A stretch of 7,656 nt of DNA from assembly GCA_900754495.1 (NCBI GenBank), contig CAAEDC010000182.1, forward strand, positions 1 to 7,656, read 5' to 3'. The notes below the pieces were generated by a model that made no database searches, was not told the DNA's origin, and saw only the letters and a list, made by a program, of their open reading frames with translations. Numbering within the stretch: the stretch's first letter is position 1; the number at the start of each line of letters is the position of its first letter. This stretch comes from Eggerthellaceae bacterium (lineage in GTDB: Bacteria; Actinomycetota; Coriobacteriia; Coriobacteriales; Eggerthellaceae). The position numbers and the translations under genes are program-made. This document shows, one piece after another, positions 1 to 6,477 of this stretch.

Positions 1-458
1 CCGGTCCGATGTACACGTTGCGCGACGCGGGGCACATCCGCCTCATGGAGGAGCTCGCCGAAAACGGCGGAGCGCTTCCGTACGGCCTCGACGGCCAGGC
101 GATCTTCTACGCCGGCCCCACGCCGTCCGCGGCCGGGCGGCCGTTCGGCGCCGTCGGCCCGACCACGGCCTCGCGTATGGATTTCGCGGCCCCGGCGCTG
201 CACCGGGCGGGCATCGCCGCGACGGTGGGCAAGGGCCATCGCAGCGCCGAGGTGCGCGCCGCCTGCGCCGAGACGGATTCCGTTTATTTCGTGGCATGCG
301 GCGGGGCCGCGGCCTATCTGGCGAAGTGCGTGGCATCATCGGAGACGGTGGCGTACGCCGATCTGGGCACCGAGGCCCTGCGGCGCATCGAGGTCGTCGA
401 TTTCCCGGTGTTCGTCGGCGTGGACACCGATGGCGGCGATGTCTACGAGCTCATCTAG
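1..458 (+). CDS. Class I fumarate hydratase / L(+)-tartrate dehydratase, beta subunit (5'-partial)
   Basis: This is the C-terminal part of the beta (swivelling) subunit of an iron-sulfur hydro-lyase that interconverts fumarate and malate, or dehydrates tartrate. The first complete codon is at base 3, and about 151 residues are visible. Family beta subunits run to roughly 180-200 residues, so the start lies upstream. The Met at base 9 sits inside the conserved stretch MYTLRDAGH and is not a start. Family signatures are YAGPTP, GPTTASRMD, GKGHRS, a Gly/Ala run before YLAK, and DLGTEALRRIEVVDFPVF near the C-terminus. The 4Fe-4S cluster is carried by the alpha subunit, expected just upstream and not visible. 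Fumarase and tartrate dehydratase beta subunits cannot be separated by eye; fumarase is my preference because it is the commoner role. The stop lies 43 bases before tmk. Confidence 0.88.
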   Translation, partial: GPMYTLRDAGHIRLMEELAENGGALPYGLDGQAIFYAGPTPSAAGRPFGAVGPTTASRMDFAAPALHRAGIAATVGKGHRSAEVRAACAETDSVYFVACGGAAAYLAKCVASSETVAYADLGTEALRRIEVVDFPVFVGVDTDGGDVYELI

Positions 459-501
459 CGCGCGCCGGGCGCAGCGCTTCATCGATTGCGAAAGAGGGAC
501 C

Positions 502-1251
502 GTGGATCACGGCAGCGACAACAGCACGACGGCCCGGCGGGGGCTGTTCATCACGTTCGAGGGCGGAGACGGCGCGGGCAAGTCCACGCACATCCGCTTC
601 CTCGCCGACGCCCTGCGCACCCACGGGCACGAGGTCGTGAGCCTGCGCGAGCCGGGCGGCACGCGCATCGGCGAGAAGCTGCGCCGCGTCCTGCTCGATC
701 CCCACAACGACGATATGTCCGACCAGGCCGAGCTGCTCGTGTTCGAGGCGGCGCGCGCCCAGATCGTCGCCGAGGTCATCAAGCCCGCCCTCGACCGCGG
801 CGCGGCGGTGCTGTGCGACCGGTTCACCGACTCGACGGTCGCCTACCAGGCGTTCGGGCGCGGCCTGTCGCTCGATTTCGTGCGCCGCGCCAACGAGTTC
901 GCCTGCCAGGGCATCGTCCCCGACCGCACGATACTGCTGACGGCGGGCGGGTCGTCGGCCAGCATCAAGCGCGCCACGCGCCGCGGGGCCGACCGCATGG
1001 AGCGCAGCGGGCGGGAGTTCTTCGAACGCGTCGCCGCCGGCTTCAAGGACGCCGCCGACCGCGAGCCCGGCCGCATCCGCGTGGTGGAAAGCTCCGGCAA
1101 GCGCGCCGATACCGCGCGCGCGGTGTTCGGGGAGTTGGCCGACCTGTTCTCCTGGATGGACGGGCTGCTCGACGACGACGCGTACTTCGCGCTGATCAAC
1201 CGCCGTCCGCAGCGCCATCCGTCCAAGCGCGACGGTAAGTGGGAGGCGTAG
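502..1251 (+). CDS. tmk: Thymidylate kinase (dTMP kinase)
   Basis: It phosphorylates dTMP to dTDP with ATP in the cytoplasm, on the path to dTTP. From the chosen start the protein has 249 residues. The P-loop GGDGAGKST is at about 21-29, the dTMP-site motif REPGG at 49-53, DRFTDS at 106-111 followed by AYQ at 114-116, and the lid with RRGADRME at about 160-167 followed by FFERV. I chose the GTG at 502 because AAAGAGGG lies 3-4 bases before it and the conserved core starts 13 residues later; in-frame ATGs at 430 and 439 would overlap the fumarase gene. Two oddities: the strand after DRTILL reads TAGGSSAS where most family members have an LD-x-x-P type turn, and about 30 residues (217-249) extend past the usual end. 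The stop is 3 bases before holB, which points to a shared transcript. Confidence 0.95.
   Translation: MDHGSDNSTTARRGLFITFEGGDGAGKSTHIRFLADALRTHGHEVVSLREPGGTRIGEKLRRVLLDPHNDDMSDQAELLVFEAARAQIVAEVIKPALDRGAAVLCDRFTDSTVAYQAFGRGLSLDFVRRANEFACQGIVPDRTILLTAGGSSASIKRATRRGADRMERSGREFFERVAAGFKDAADREPGRIRVVESSGKRADTARAVFGELADLFSWMDGLLDDDAYFALINRRPQRHPSKRDGKWEA
1241..1246 (+). promoter_or_regulatory. Ribosome binding site of holB
   Basis: GGGAGG lies 8 bases before the ATG at 1255, inside the last codons of tmk. It fixes the holB start and shows that translation of the two genes is closely linked. Confidence 0.75.
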
Positions 1252-1254
1252 GCG

Positions 1255-2427
1255 ATGGCCGACGCGTTCGAGAACATCCTCGGCCAGCCCAAGGTGCGCG
1301 AGTTCCTGCGCGCCAGCGTCATGCACGACCGCGTGAGCCATGCGTACCTGTTCACGGGCCCGACCGGCTCCAACAAGATGCAGGCGGCCTACGCGCTCGC
1401 CCAGGCGGTCATGTGCCCCAAGGGCCCCTCGGGGCCGCGCGGCGGCCAGTGCGGCGCCTGCGACGCGTGCGGGCGCATCCTGCGCCGCAAGCATCCCGAC
1501 GTCGTGCTGATGAACCCCGAGGGCGCGGGAGGCTATCTGGTCGACCAGATCCGCGAGCTCGTCGCGTCGGCGCCGCTCGCCCCCATCCAGGCCAAGCGCA
1601 AGGTCTACATCGTCAACGAAGCGGACCGCCTGGGCACCCAGGCCGCAAACGCCTTCCTCAAGACGCTTGAAGAGCCTCCTTCGGACGTGGTGTTCATCCT
1701 GCTCGCGCGCATGCGCGACGGCGTCCTGCCCACGATCGTGTCGCGCTGCCAGGTAGTGCCGTTCCGCCATATCCCGGCGAGCGAGGCGGCGGGCATCCTC
1801 GCCCAGAACACCGGCGCGTCGCTGGAGAAATGCCGCATCGCCATCGAGTCGTGCGGCGGCTCGATCACCCGCGCGATCGACTTCCTCAAGTCCAACGAGC
1901 GCCTGGCGTTTCGCCAACGCGTCCTGCAGGTGATGGAGATGCTCCGCAACGCCGACGACTGGGACATCCTGGAGATGGCGGGCGATTTGGTGGTGAAATC
2001 CAAGGCCCCGCTCGACACGGTGCGCGCCGAACAGGAGGAGGAGCTCGCCAAAAACGCCGACTTCCTGGCGAAATCGGCGATCCGCCAGATCGAGGCGCGC
2101 AACAAGCGCGCGCTGTCGGCCAAGTCGCTCGAGTCGCTGCGCCAGCTGTCCTCGATCGTCGCGTCGTGGCTGCGCGACGTCCTGGCGATCTGCGCCGAGA
2201 CGCCCGAGCTGGTCATCAACGCCGACGCGCGCGCGGCCCTCGAGGACGCCGCCCGCACGACCGATGAGGCCCGCGTGGCCGAGGCTCTTGCGGCTGTGCG
2301 CCGCTGCGATGAGGCGATCTCTTATAATGTATCGCCGGAGACATGCATCGACTGCCTTCTGCTCGAAGTGCGCGACGCCCTGTACGGGCCCCGGCGCGCC
2401 CAGGCAGAGCCGTCGAGAACACGATAA
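1255..2427 (+). CDS. holB: DNA polymerase III, delta' subunit (clamp loader)
   Basis: This is the delta' subunit of the clamp-loader complex, which opens the sliding clamp and loads it on primed DNA. It has 390 residues. The AAA+ fold starts at FENILGQ, with the SHAYLF strand before the phosphate loop. The loop reads GPTGSNKM (35-42): the lysine is kept but the usual GKT/S is not, consistent with a delta' that may not bind ATP. A four-cysteine zinc module follows (C54, C66, C69, C72). The Walker-B-like segment is VYIVNEADRL (117-126), then NAFLKTLEEPP, and the SRC motif is at 163-165 (TIVSRCQ). The C-terminal half is helical and less conserved. The placement between tmk and a PSP1 gene matches the tmk-holB-yaaT order known from Bacillus and relatives. 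A tau/gamma subunit (DnaX) is the main alternative, but the degenerate P-loop and the context favour delta'. Confidence 0.93.
   Translation: MADAFENILGQPKVREFLRASVMHDRVSHAYLFTGPTGSNKMQAAYALAQAVMCPKGPSGPRGGQCGACDACGRILRRKHPDVVLMNPEGAGGYLVDQIRELVASAPLAPIQAKRKVYIVNEADRLGTQAANAFLKTLEEPPSDVVFILLARMRDGVLPTIVSRCQVVPFRHIPASEAAGILAQNTGASLEKCRIAIESCGGSITRAIDFLKSNERLAFRQRVLQVMEMLRNADDWDILEMAGDLVVKSKAPLDTVRAEQEEELAKNADFLAKSAIRQIEARNKRALSAKSLESLRQLSSIVASWLRDVLAICAETPELVINADARAALEDAARTTDEARVAEALAAVRRCDEAISYNVSPETCIDCLLLEVRDALYGPRRAQAEPSRTR
2323..2328 (+). promoter_or_regulatory. Possible -10 element inside the 3' end of holB
   Basis: A perfect TATAAT sits in the holB codons for Ser-Tyr-Asn-Val, 114 bases before the PSP1 start. 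Such an AT-rich hexamer stands out in this GC-rich sequence. I find no convincing -35 box at 16-18 bases and no TGn extension, so an internal promoter is only a weak possibility. Confidence 0.2.
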
Positions 2428-2441
2428 AGCGAGGTTTTGCT

Positions 2442-3929
2442 ATGACGCGGGTTGCCCCCGTTAAACTGAAGAACAACCACCGCACGCTGTGGTTCGATCC
2501 CGGCGAGGTGGAGGTGTCCAAAGGCGACGCCGTGGTGGTGAGCACCGCGCGCGGCGTCGAGCTGGGATACATGGCCGACGACGTGATCGAGGTCGATGAC
2601 AAGAGGATCAAGGAGCTGAAAAGCCCCCTCAAGCCCGTCGAGCGCAAGGCCGACGAGGCCGATCTGGAGAAGGCCGCCGAGATGGAGCGGCTGTCCGCCG
2701 AGGCGCTGCCGGTGTTCAAGGAGATGGCGGCCGCCACCAGCGAGGAGATGCACCCGGTTTCGGTGGAGTACCTGCTCGACGGCGAGCACGCGGTGTTCTA
2801 CTTCGAGGCCGAGGAGCGCATCGACTTCCGCGAGCTCGTGCGCAAGCTCGCGTCGCATTTCCACGTGCGCGTCGACATGCGCCAGATCGGCGTCCGCGAC
2901 GAAGCGCGCATGGTGGGCGGGCTGGGGCATTGCGGCCAGGAGCTGTGCTGCAAGCGCCTGGGCGGCGAGTTCTGCCCCGTGTCGATCCGCATGGCCAAAG
3001 AGCAGGACCTGTCCCTGAACCCCCAGAAGATCTCCGGCGTGTGCGGCCGCCTCATGTGCTGTTTGCGCTACGAGTTCGACGCGTACAAGGAGTTCAAGAG
3101 CCGCGCGCCGAAGAAGAACGCGACGGTGCAGACCCCCGAGGGCGCGACGAAGGTCGTCGACCTCGACGTGCCGCGCGAGATCGTGACGCTCAAGACCGAG
3201 GACGGCCAGACGGTGAAGGTGCCGCTGTCCGGCTTCGATCCCGCCGCCGAGGGCGCGCGCCCCAACGCCGTGGGCGAGGAGGCGTGGGAGGAGGCGACCG
3301 CCCCGAAGGAGATCGTCCCCGCCGCCACGCTGTTCGGCTCCGCCCAGCAGCTCTCCGGCAAGGACAAGCTCGCCGAGCCGGGCGCCGTGCGCCACACCGG
3401 GTCGGGCTCGTCTTCCAAGAAACGCTCCGGATCCCACGACGAGAAGCCCGTCGACACGCGCAAGCCGCGCCGCCGCTCGAAGGTCTCGACGTCCTCCGAC
3501 GATGCGCAGGCCGCATCCGGGCGCGGAAGGAAGCGCGGCCAGGTGCAGGTGCAGGGCAAGGCGTCCGGTGCGGACAAGGCGAAATCCTCCGGCCAGGACA
3601 AGAAGAAGAGCGCTGCCGGCGACAAGGCCAAGCAGTCCGCGTCTGGGCAGTCCCAAAAGCCCAAGCGCCGCTCCTCGACCGAAGCGAAGGGCGCCGACGC
3701 CAAGAAGCCGGCTCAGAAGCAGGGCTCCGCGCGTCCCGGACGCAAGTCCTCGGCGCTGCGCCAGCGTCCTGTCCAGGCGCCGGATGGGGAGCGCCGCCGC
3801 AGGCAGGCGTCGGACTCCGCCCAGTCGGGCGAAGCGGGCGCCGGGCGCCGCAGCAGGCGTCGCAGCCACAAGGCCCACGGCCATGACGAATCCTCGGCGG
3901 GCTCCGGTTCCTCCGAGGCGAAAGAGTAG
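2442..3929 (+). CDS. ricT: PSP1/RicT (YaaT)-family protein with long basic C-terminal tail
   Basis: The N-terminal ~270 residues are a PSP1 domain. In Bacillus subtilis the homologue RicT (YaaT) joins RicA and RicF in an iron-sulfur complex that affects RNase Y-dependent mRNA processing, sporulation and competence. Seen here: the start region with LWFDPG; VRVDMRQIGVRDEARMVGG; then the cysteine cluster GHCGQELCC (C164, C169, C170), C178, and GVCGRLMCCLRYE (C201, C206, C207). After about residue 320 the chain becomes a low-complexity Lys/Arg/Ser/Ala/Gln/Gly tail of some 175 residues with repeated basic clusters (KPRRRSK, RGRKRG, KPKRRSS, RRSRRRS). The Bacillus protein, at about 275 residues, has no such tail. 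The ATG at 2442 is chosen because GCGAGG lies 7 bases upstream and homology begins there; the gap to holB is 14 bases. RicA and RicF partners are not in the window, so the pathway role is inferred. Confidence 0.9.
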   Translation: MTRVAPVKLKNNHRTLWFDPGEVEVSKGDAVVVSTARGVELGYMADDVIEVDDKRIKELKSPLKPVERKADEADLEKAAEMERLSAEALPVFKEMAAATSEEMHPVSVEYLLDGEHAVFYFEAEERIDFRELVRKLASHFHVRVDMRQIGVRDEARMVGGLGHCGQELCCKRLGGEFCPVSIRMAKEQDLSLNPQKISGVCGRLMCCLRYEFDAYKEFKSRAPKKNATVQTPEGATKVVDLDVPREIVTLKTEDGQTVKVPLSGFDPAAEGARPNAVGEEAWEEATAPKEIVPAATLFGSAQQLSGKDKLAEPGAVRHTGSGSSSKKRSGSHDEKPVDTRKPRRRSKVSTSSDDAQAASGRGRKRGQVQVQGKASGADKAKSSGQDKKKSAAGDKAKQSASGQSQKPKRRSSTEAKGADAKKPAQKQGSARPGRKSSALRQRPVQAPDGERRRRQASDSAQSGEAGAGRRSRRRSHKAHGHDESSAGSGSSEAKE

Positions 3930-3936
3930 ACGGCAT

Positions 3937-3962
3937 GCGCCCGTCCCGTAGGGGGCGGGCGC
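3937..3962 (+). terminator. GC-rich hairpin after the tmk-holB-PSP1 block
   Basis: Bases 3937-3947 pair with 3952-3962 in an 11-bp stem (ten G-C pairs and one G-U) around a four-base loop, starting 8 bases after the PSP1 stop. The position suits a transcription terminator, but the sequence after it (GCTCGCTTGAGGG) has no T-run. It may therefore terminate only weakly, depend on Rho or other factors, or protect the 3' end of the mRNA. Confidence 0.6.
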
Positions 3963-3993
3963 GCTCGCTTGAGGGAAAGGTTCTGATCGGTTT

Positions 3994-5454
3994 ATGTCTG
4001 TGCAGATAAACCACGCTTTACTCACCGACTTGTACCAGCTCACGATGGCGCAGGGCTATCTGGAGTGCGGCAAGGCGGACACCCAGGCGTGCTTCCACAT
4101 GACGTTTCGCGACTACCCCTTCAAGGGCGGCTACGCCATCGCGAGCGGCATGGCGCACCTGGCGGATCTGGTGGAGGGCTTCCGCTTCTCCGAAGATGAC
4201 CTCGCCTACCTCGGCTCGCTTCCCGCCCCGGGCGGCGGGCCGCTGTTCAAGCCGTCGTTCATCGACTACCTGCGCGACTTCAAGCTGTCGGTCGACATCG
4301 ACGCGGTGCGCGAGGGCACAGCGGTGTTCCCGCATGAGCCGATCGTTCGGGTGACCGGCCCCATCATGGAATGCCAGCTGCTCGAGACCGCGCTGCTCAA
4401 CTGCGTCGGGTTCGAGACGTTGATCGCCACCAAGGCGGCGCGCATCTGCCTTGCCGCGCAGGCGCCGGTTGCCGAGTTCGGCCTGCGCCGCGCCCAGGGG
4501 CCGGCGGGCGGCGTGTGGGCGTCGCGCGCCGCGGTCGTCGGAGGCTGCGCCTCGACGTCCAACGTGATGGCGGGCAAGCTCTTCGACATCCCCGTCTCGG
4601 GCACCCATGCCCATTCGTGGGTGATGGCGTTCCCGGACGAGCTGACGGCGTTCAGGGCGTACGCCGAGCAGTTCCCGAACAACTGCGTGCTCCTGGTCGA
4701 CACCTACGACGTCGAGCGGGGCATCGACAACGCCATCACCGTGGGGCTGGAGATGCGCGAGCGCGGCGAGCGCCTCACGGGCATCCGCATCGATTCGGGC
4801 GACCTGGCATGGCTCGCCAAGATGGCGCGCCGCAAGCTGGACGAGGCGGGGCTTACCGATTGCGGCATCGTGCTCTCCAACGACCTGGACGAGCACACGA
4901 TCCAATCCATCCGCGACGAGGGCGCCCAGGTGGCGTCGTGGGGCGTGGGCACCAAGCTCGCCTGCGCCTACGACCAGCCGACCCTCGGCGGCGTCTACAA
5001 GCTCGCCGCATCGCGCGAGGGCTCCGACGAGCCGTGGCAGGACCGACTGAAGATCTCCGAGACCGCGGCGAAGCTCACCGTGCCCGGCGTGCTCGACGTG
5101 CGCCGCTACTACTACGAGGACGGGCGCATCGCCGGCGACATGGTGTTCGACGTGAACGCGCCGATGGACGGCTGCGAGACCATCGTCGACCCCTTCGACT
5201 CGCTGCGCCGCAAGAACCTCCACGGCAAGCGCTTCGAGACGCTGCTCGAGCCGTTGGCGCGCGGCGGGGAGCCGGTGCTCTCCGACGAGGCGCGCGATGC
5301 CAACGCCGCCCGCGAGCGCACCCGCGCGCAGCTCGCGACGCTGGACGAGAGCCAGAAGCGCATGCTCAACCCCCATACGTACCCGGTGGGCCTCGAGCGC
5401 GGGCTGCATGAGCGCCGCCGCGCGCTGGTGGCGCGAATGCGCGGCATCGCGTAA
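3994..5454 (+). CDS. pncB: Nicotinate phosphoribosyltransferase (NAD salvage)
   Basis: It converts nicotinate and phosphoribosyl pyrophosphate to nicotinate mononucleotide, with ATP hydrolysis, in the Preiss-Handler route of NAD salvage. The protein has 486 residues, as expected for the long bacterial/human-like form. Seen motifs: LLTDLYQLTMAQGY at 9-22; EFGLRRAQG (161-169); GTHAHSWVM (203-211), in which H207 aligns with the histidine phosphorylated in characterised enzymes; LVDTYDV (234-240); RIDSGDLAWL (265-274); LSNDLDE (294-300); and WGVGTKL, which lines the phosphate site. The start is the ATG just before the conserved N-terminus. Its best Shine-Dalgarno-like stretch (GAGGGAAAGG) ends 13 bases upstream, so initiation may be moderate. 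It is separated from its upstream neighbour by the hairpin at 3937-3962 and from the next gene by 83 bases, so it could be its own unit. I see no NAD-responsive operator. Confidence 0.96.
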   Translation: MSVQINHALLTDLYQLTMAQGYLECGKADTQACFHMTFRDYPFKGGYAIASGMAHLADLVEGFRFSEDDLAYLGSLPAPGGGPLFKPSFIDYLRDFKLSVDIDAVREGTAVFPHEPIVRVTGPIMECQLLETALLNCVGFETLIATKAARICLAAQAPVAEFGLRRAQGPAGGVWASRAAVVGGCASTSNVMAGKLFDIPVSGTHAHSWVMAFPDELTAFRAYAEQFPNNCVLLVDTYDVERGIDNAITVGLEMRERGERLTGIRIDSGDLAWLAKMARRKLDEAGLTDCGIVLSNDLDEHTIQSIRDEGAQVASWGVGTKLACAYDQPTLGGVYKLAASREGSDEPWQDRLKISETAAKLTVPGVLDVRRYYYEDGRIAGDMVFDVNAPMDGCETIVDPFDSLRRKNLHGKRFETLLEPLARGGEPVLSDEARDANAARERTRAQLATLDESQKRMLNPHTYPVGLERGLHERRRALVARMRGIA

Positions 5455-5471
5455 GATTTGCAGGAAGGGTT

Positions 5472-5505
5472 CCATCCCGCCCCTATGCGGAGACGCGGGG
5501 GATGG
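5472..5505 (+). repeat. Imperfect inverted repeat between pncB and the DegV gene
   Basis: CCATCCCGC (5472-5480) is complementary to GCGGGGGATGG (5495-5505) apart from two extra G residues, with a 14-base loop. The hairpin lies in the 83-base gap, has no T-run after it, and its right arm covers the ATG at 5502. It could be a weak terminator of pncB or a leader structure of the next gene; either reading is tentative. Confidence 0.4.
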
Positions 5506-5527
5506 ACCGCTATGTTATCCCGACGTT

Positions 5528-5533
5528 AGGAGA
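5528..5533 (+). promoter_or_regulatory. Ribosome binding site that sets the DegV-gene start
   Basis: AGGAGA ends 4 bases before the GTG at 5538 and is the best Shine-Dalgarno match near this gene. It supports GTG 5538 over the in-frame ATG at 5502, which would add 12 residues upstream of the normal DegV start. Confidence 0.65.
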
Positions 5534-5537
5534 CGCT

Positions 5538-6464
5538 GTGGCCTGTGCGTGCAACCTCATCATCGATTCGTGCTGCGATCTGCCCTTCGAGGTGGTCGAC
5601 CGCGAAGGTGTTGAGCTGATCAACTTCCCCTACATCATGGAAGACGGCGAGCACGCCGACGACCTGTACCAGACGACGACCGCCCATGACTTCTTCCAGG
5701 CGATGCGCGACGGCGCCCAGCCGACGACCTCGCAGGTGCCGATCCCGGTGTACCAGGACGCGTTCAAGCGCGCCATCGACAGCGGCGTCCCGACGGTGTG
5801 CCTGGTGTTCTCCAGCGGGCTGTCCGGCAGCTACGATGCCGCGGAGCTCGTCTACTCTCAGATGATGGAGGAGCATCCCGACGCCGAGCTGTACCTCGTC
5901 GACACCCGCCTGGCCTCGGTCGCCGAGGCGCTGCTGGTGCACGGCGCGCTGCGCCAGCGCGAGAAGGGCCTTTCCGCCAAGGAGCTCGCGCAGTGGGCCG
6001 AGGAGGCGCGCTTCTTCGTCGATGCCGAGTTCATGGTCGACGATCTGGAATCGCTGCGCCGCGGCGGGCGCATCCCCAGCTCGGTGGCGTACGCTGGCGC
6101 GAAGCTCGACGTCAAGCCCCTTCTCACCATCGGCCCCGACGGCAAGCTGTCGCTTTCCGGCGTGGCGCGCGGGCGCAAGAAGGGCCTCAAACAGCTGGCC
6201 GAGTACTTCGCCAAGCGCGTGGACGATGACGGCCCCATCAAGTACGTGGTCATCGGCAACGCCGACTGCCCCAAGGACGCCGAGCGCCTGAAGGACGCCC
6301 TCAGCAAGATCGACGACTCGATCCTGTTCCTCGAGAGCAGCATCGGCCCGGTCATCGGCAGCCATGTGGGCCCGGGCATGATCGCGGTCGTGTTCTGGGG
6401 CGGCGACAAGCGCGAGCAGCTTTCGGTGCCAGACCGCATCGCCCGCCGCGTCAAGCAGGGATAA
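5538..6464 (+). CDS. DegV-family fatty-acid-binding protein (FakB-like)
   Basis: DegV proteins bind a fatty acid; characterised FakB members present it to the kinase FakA, which makes acyl-phosphate for phospholipid synthesis. From GTG 5538 the protein has 308 residues, near the family norm of 280-300. Signatures: NLIIDSCCDLP at 6-16; TTSQVP (63-68); the fatty-acid-carboxylate region FSSGLSGSY (91-99); VDTRLAS (121-127); FMVDDLESLRRGGRI (165-179); LDVKPLLTIGPDGKL (190-204) with RGRKKG after it; and GPVIGSHVGPG (270-280) near the C-terminus. FakA is not visible here, so which kinase partner it serves, if any, is unknown. The stop TAA overlaps the Shine-Dalgarno of the next gene, so the two are probably co-translated. 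The family assignment is strong; the fatty-acid preference cannot be read from sequence. Confidence 0.93.
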   Translation: MACACNLIIDSCCDLPFEVVDREGVELINFPYIMEDGEHADDLYQTTTAHDFFQAMRDGAQPTTSQVPIPVYQDAFKRAIDSGVPTVCLVFSSGLSGSYDAAELVYSQMMEEHPDAELYLVDTRLASVAEALLVHGALRQREKGLSAKELAQWAEEARFFVDAEFMVDDLESLRRGGRIPSSVAYAGAKLDVKPLLTIGPDGKLSLSGVARGRKKGLKQLAEYFAKRVDDDGPIKYVVIGNADCPKDAERLKDALSKIDDSILFLESSIGPVIGSHVGPGMIAVVFWGGDKREQLSVPDRIARRVKQG

Positions 6465-6469
6465 AGGAG
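6464..6469 (+). promoter_or_regulatory. Strong ribosome binding site of the dehydrogenase-like gene
   Basis: AAGGAG begins on the last base of the DegV stop codon and ends 8 bases before the ATG at 6478. This near-ideal site fixes the start and argues against an upstream N-terminal extension. Confidence 0.8.
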
Positions 6470-6477
6470 TTCAGCGG

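Noticed and set aside
430..501. Upstream ATG codons (430, 439) as tmk start
   Set aside because: They would overlap the fumarase gene, lack a ribosome binding site and add a Ser/Arg-rich stretch with no counterpart in Tmk; GTG 502 fits better.
451..1917. Long open frame on the minus strand across tmk and holB (and similar ones at 2322-4043 and 4018-5475)
   Set aside because: They lie opposite well-supported genes, have Arg/Ala/Gly/Leu-rich compositions typical of antisense frames in GC-rich DNA, and show no family motif.
2343..2441. ATG 2343 as start of the PSP1 gene
   Set aside because: It would overlap holB by 85 bases and add 33 Arg/Pro-rich residues; ATG 2442 has a ribosome binding site and matches the family N-terminus.
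3969..3997. TTGAGG with TTATGT 17 bases later as a promoter for pncB
   Set aside because: The -10 would overlap the pncB start codon, placing the transcript start inside the gene; the match is also weak.
5458..5489. TTGCAG with TATGCG as a promoter before the DegV gene
   Set aside because: Spacing is about 20 bases and the -10 match is poor; not separable from chance.
5502..5537. ATG 5502 as the main DegV-gene start
   Set aside because: DegV proteins start a few residues before the IIDS strand, and AGGAGA before GTG 5538 is the better site; kept only as an alternative in the findings.
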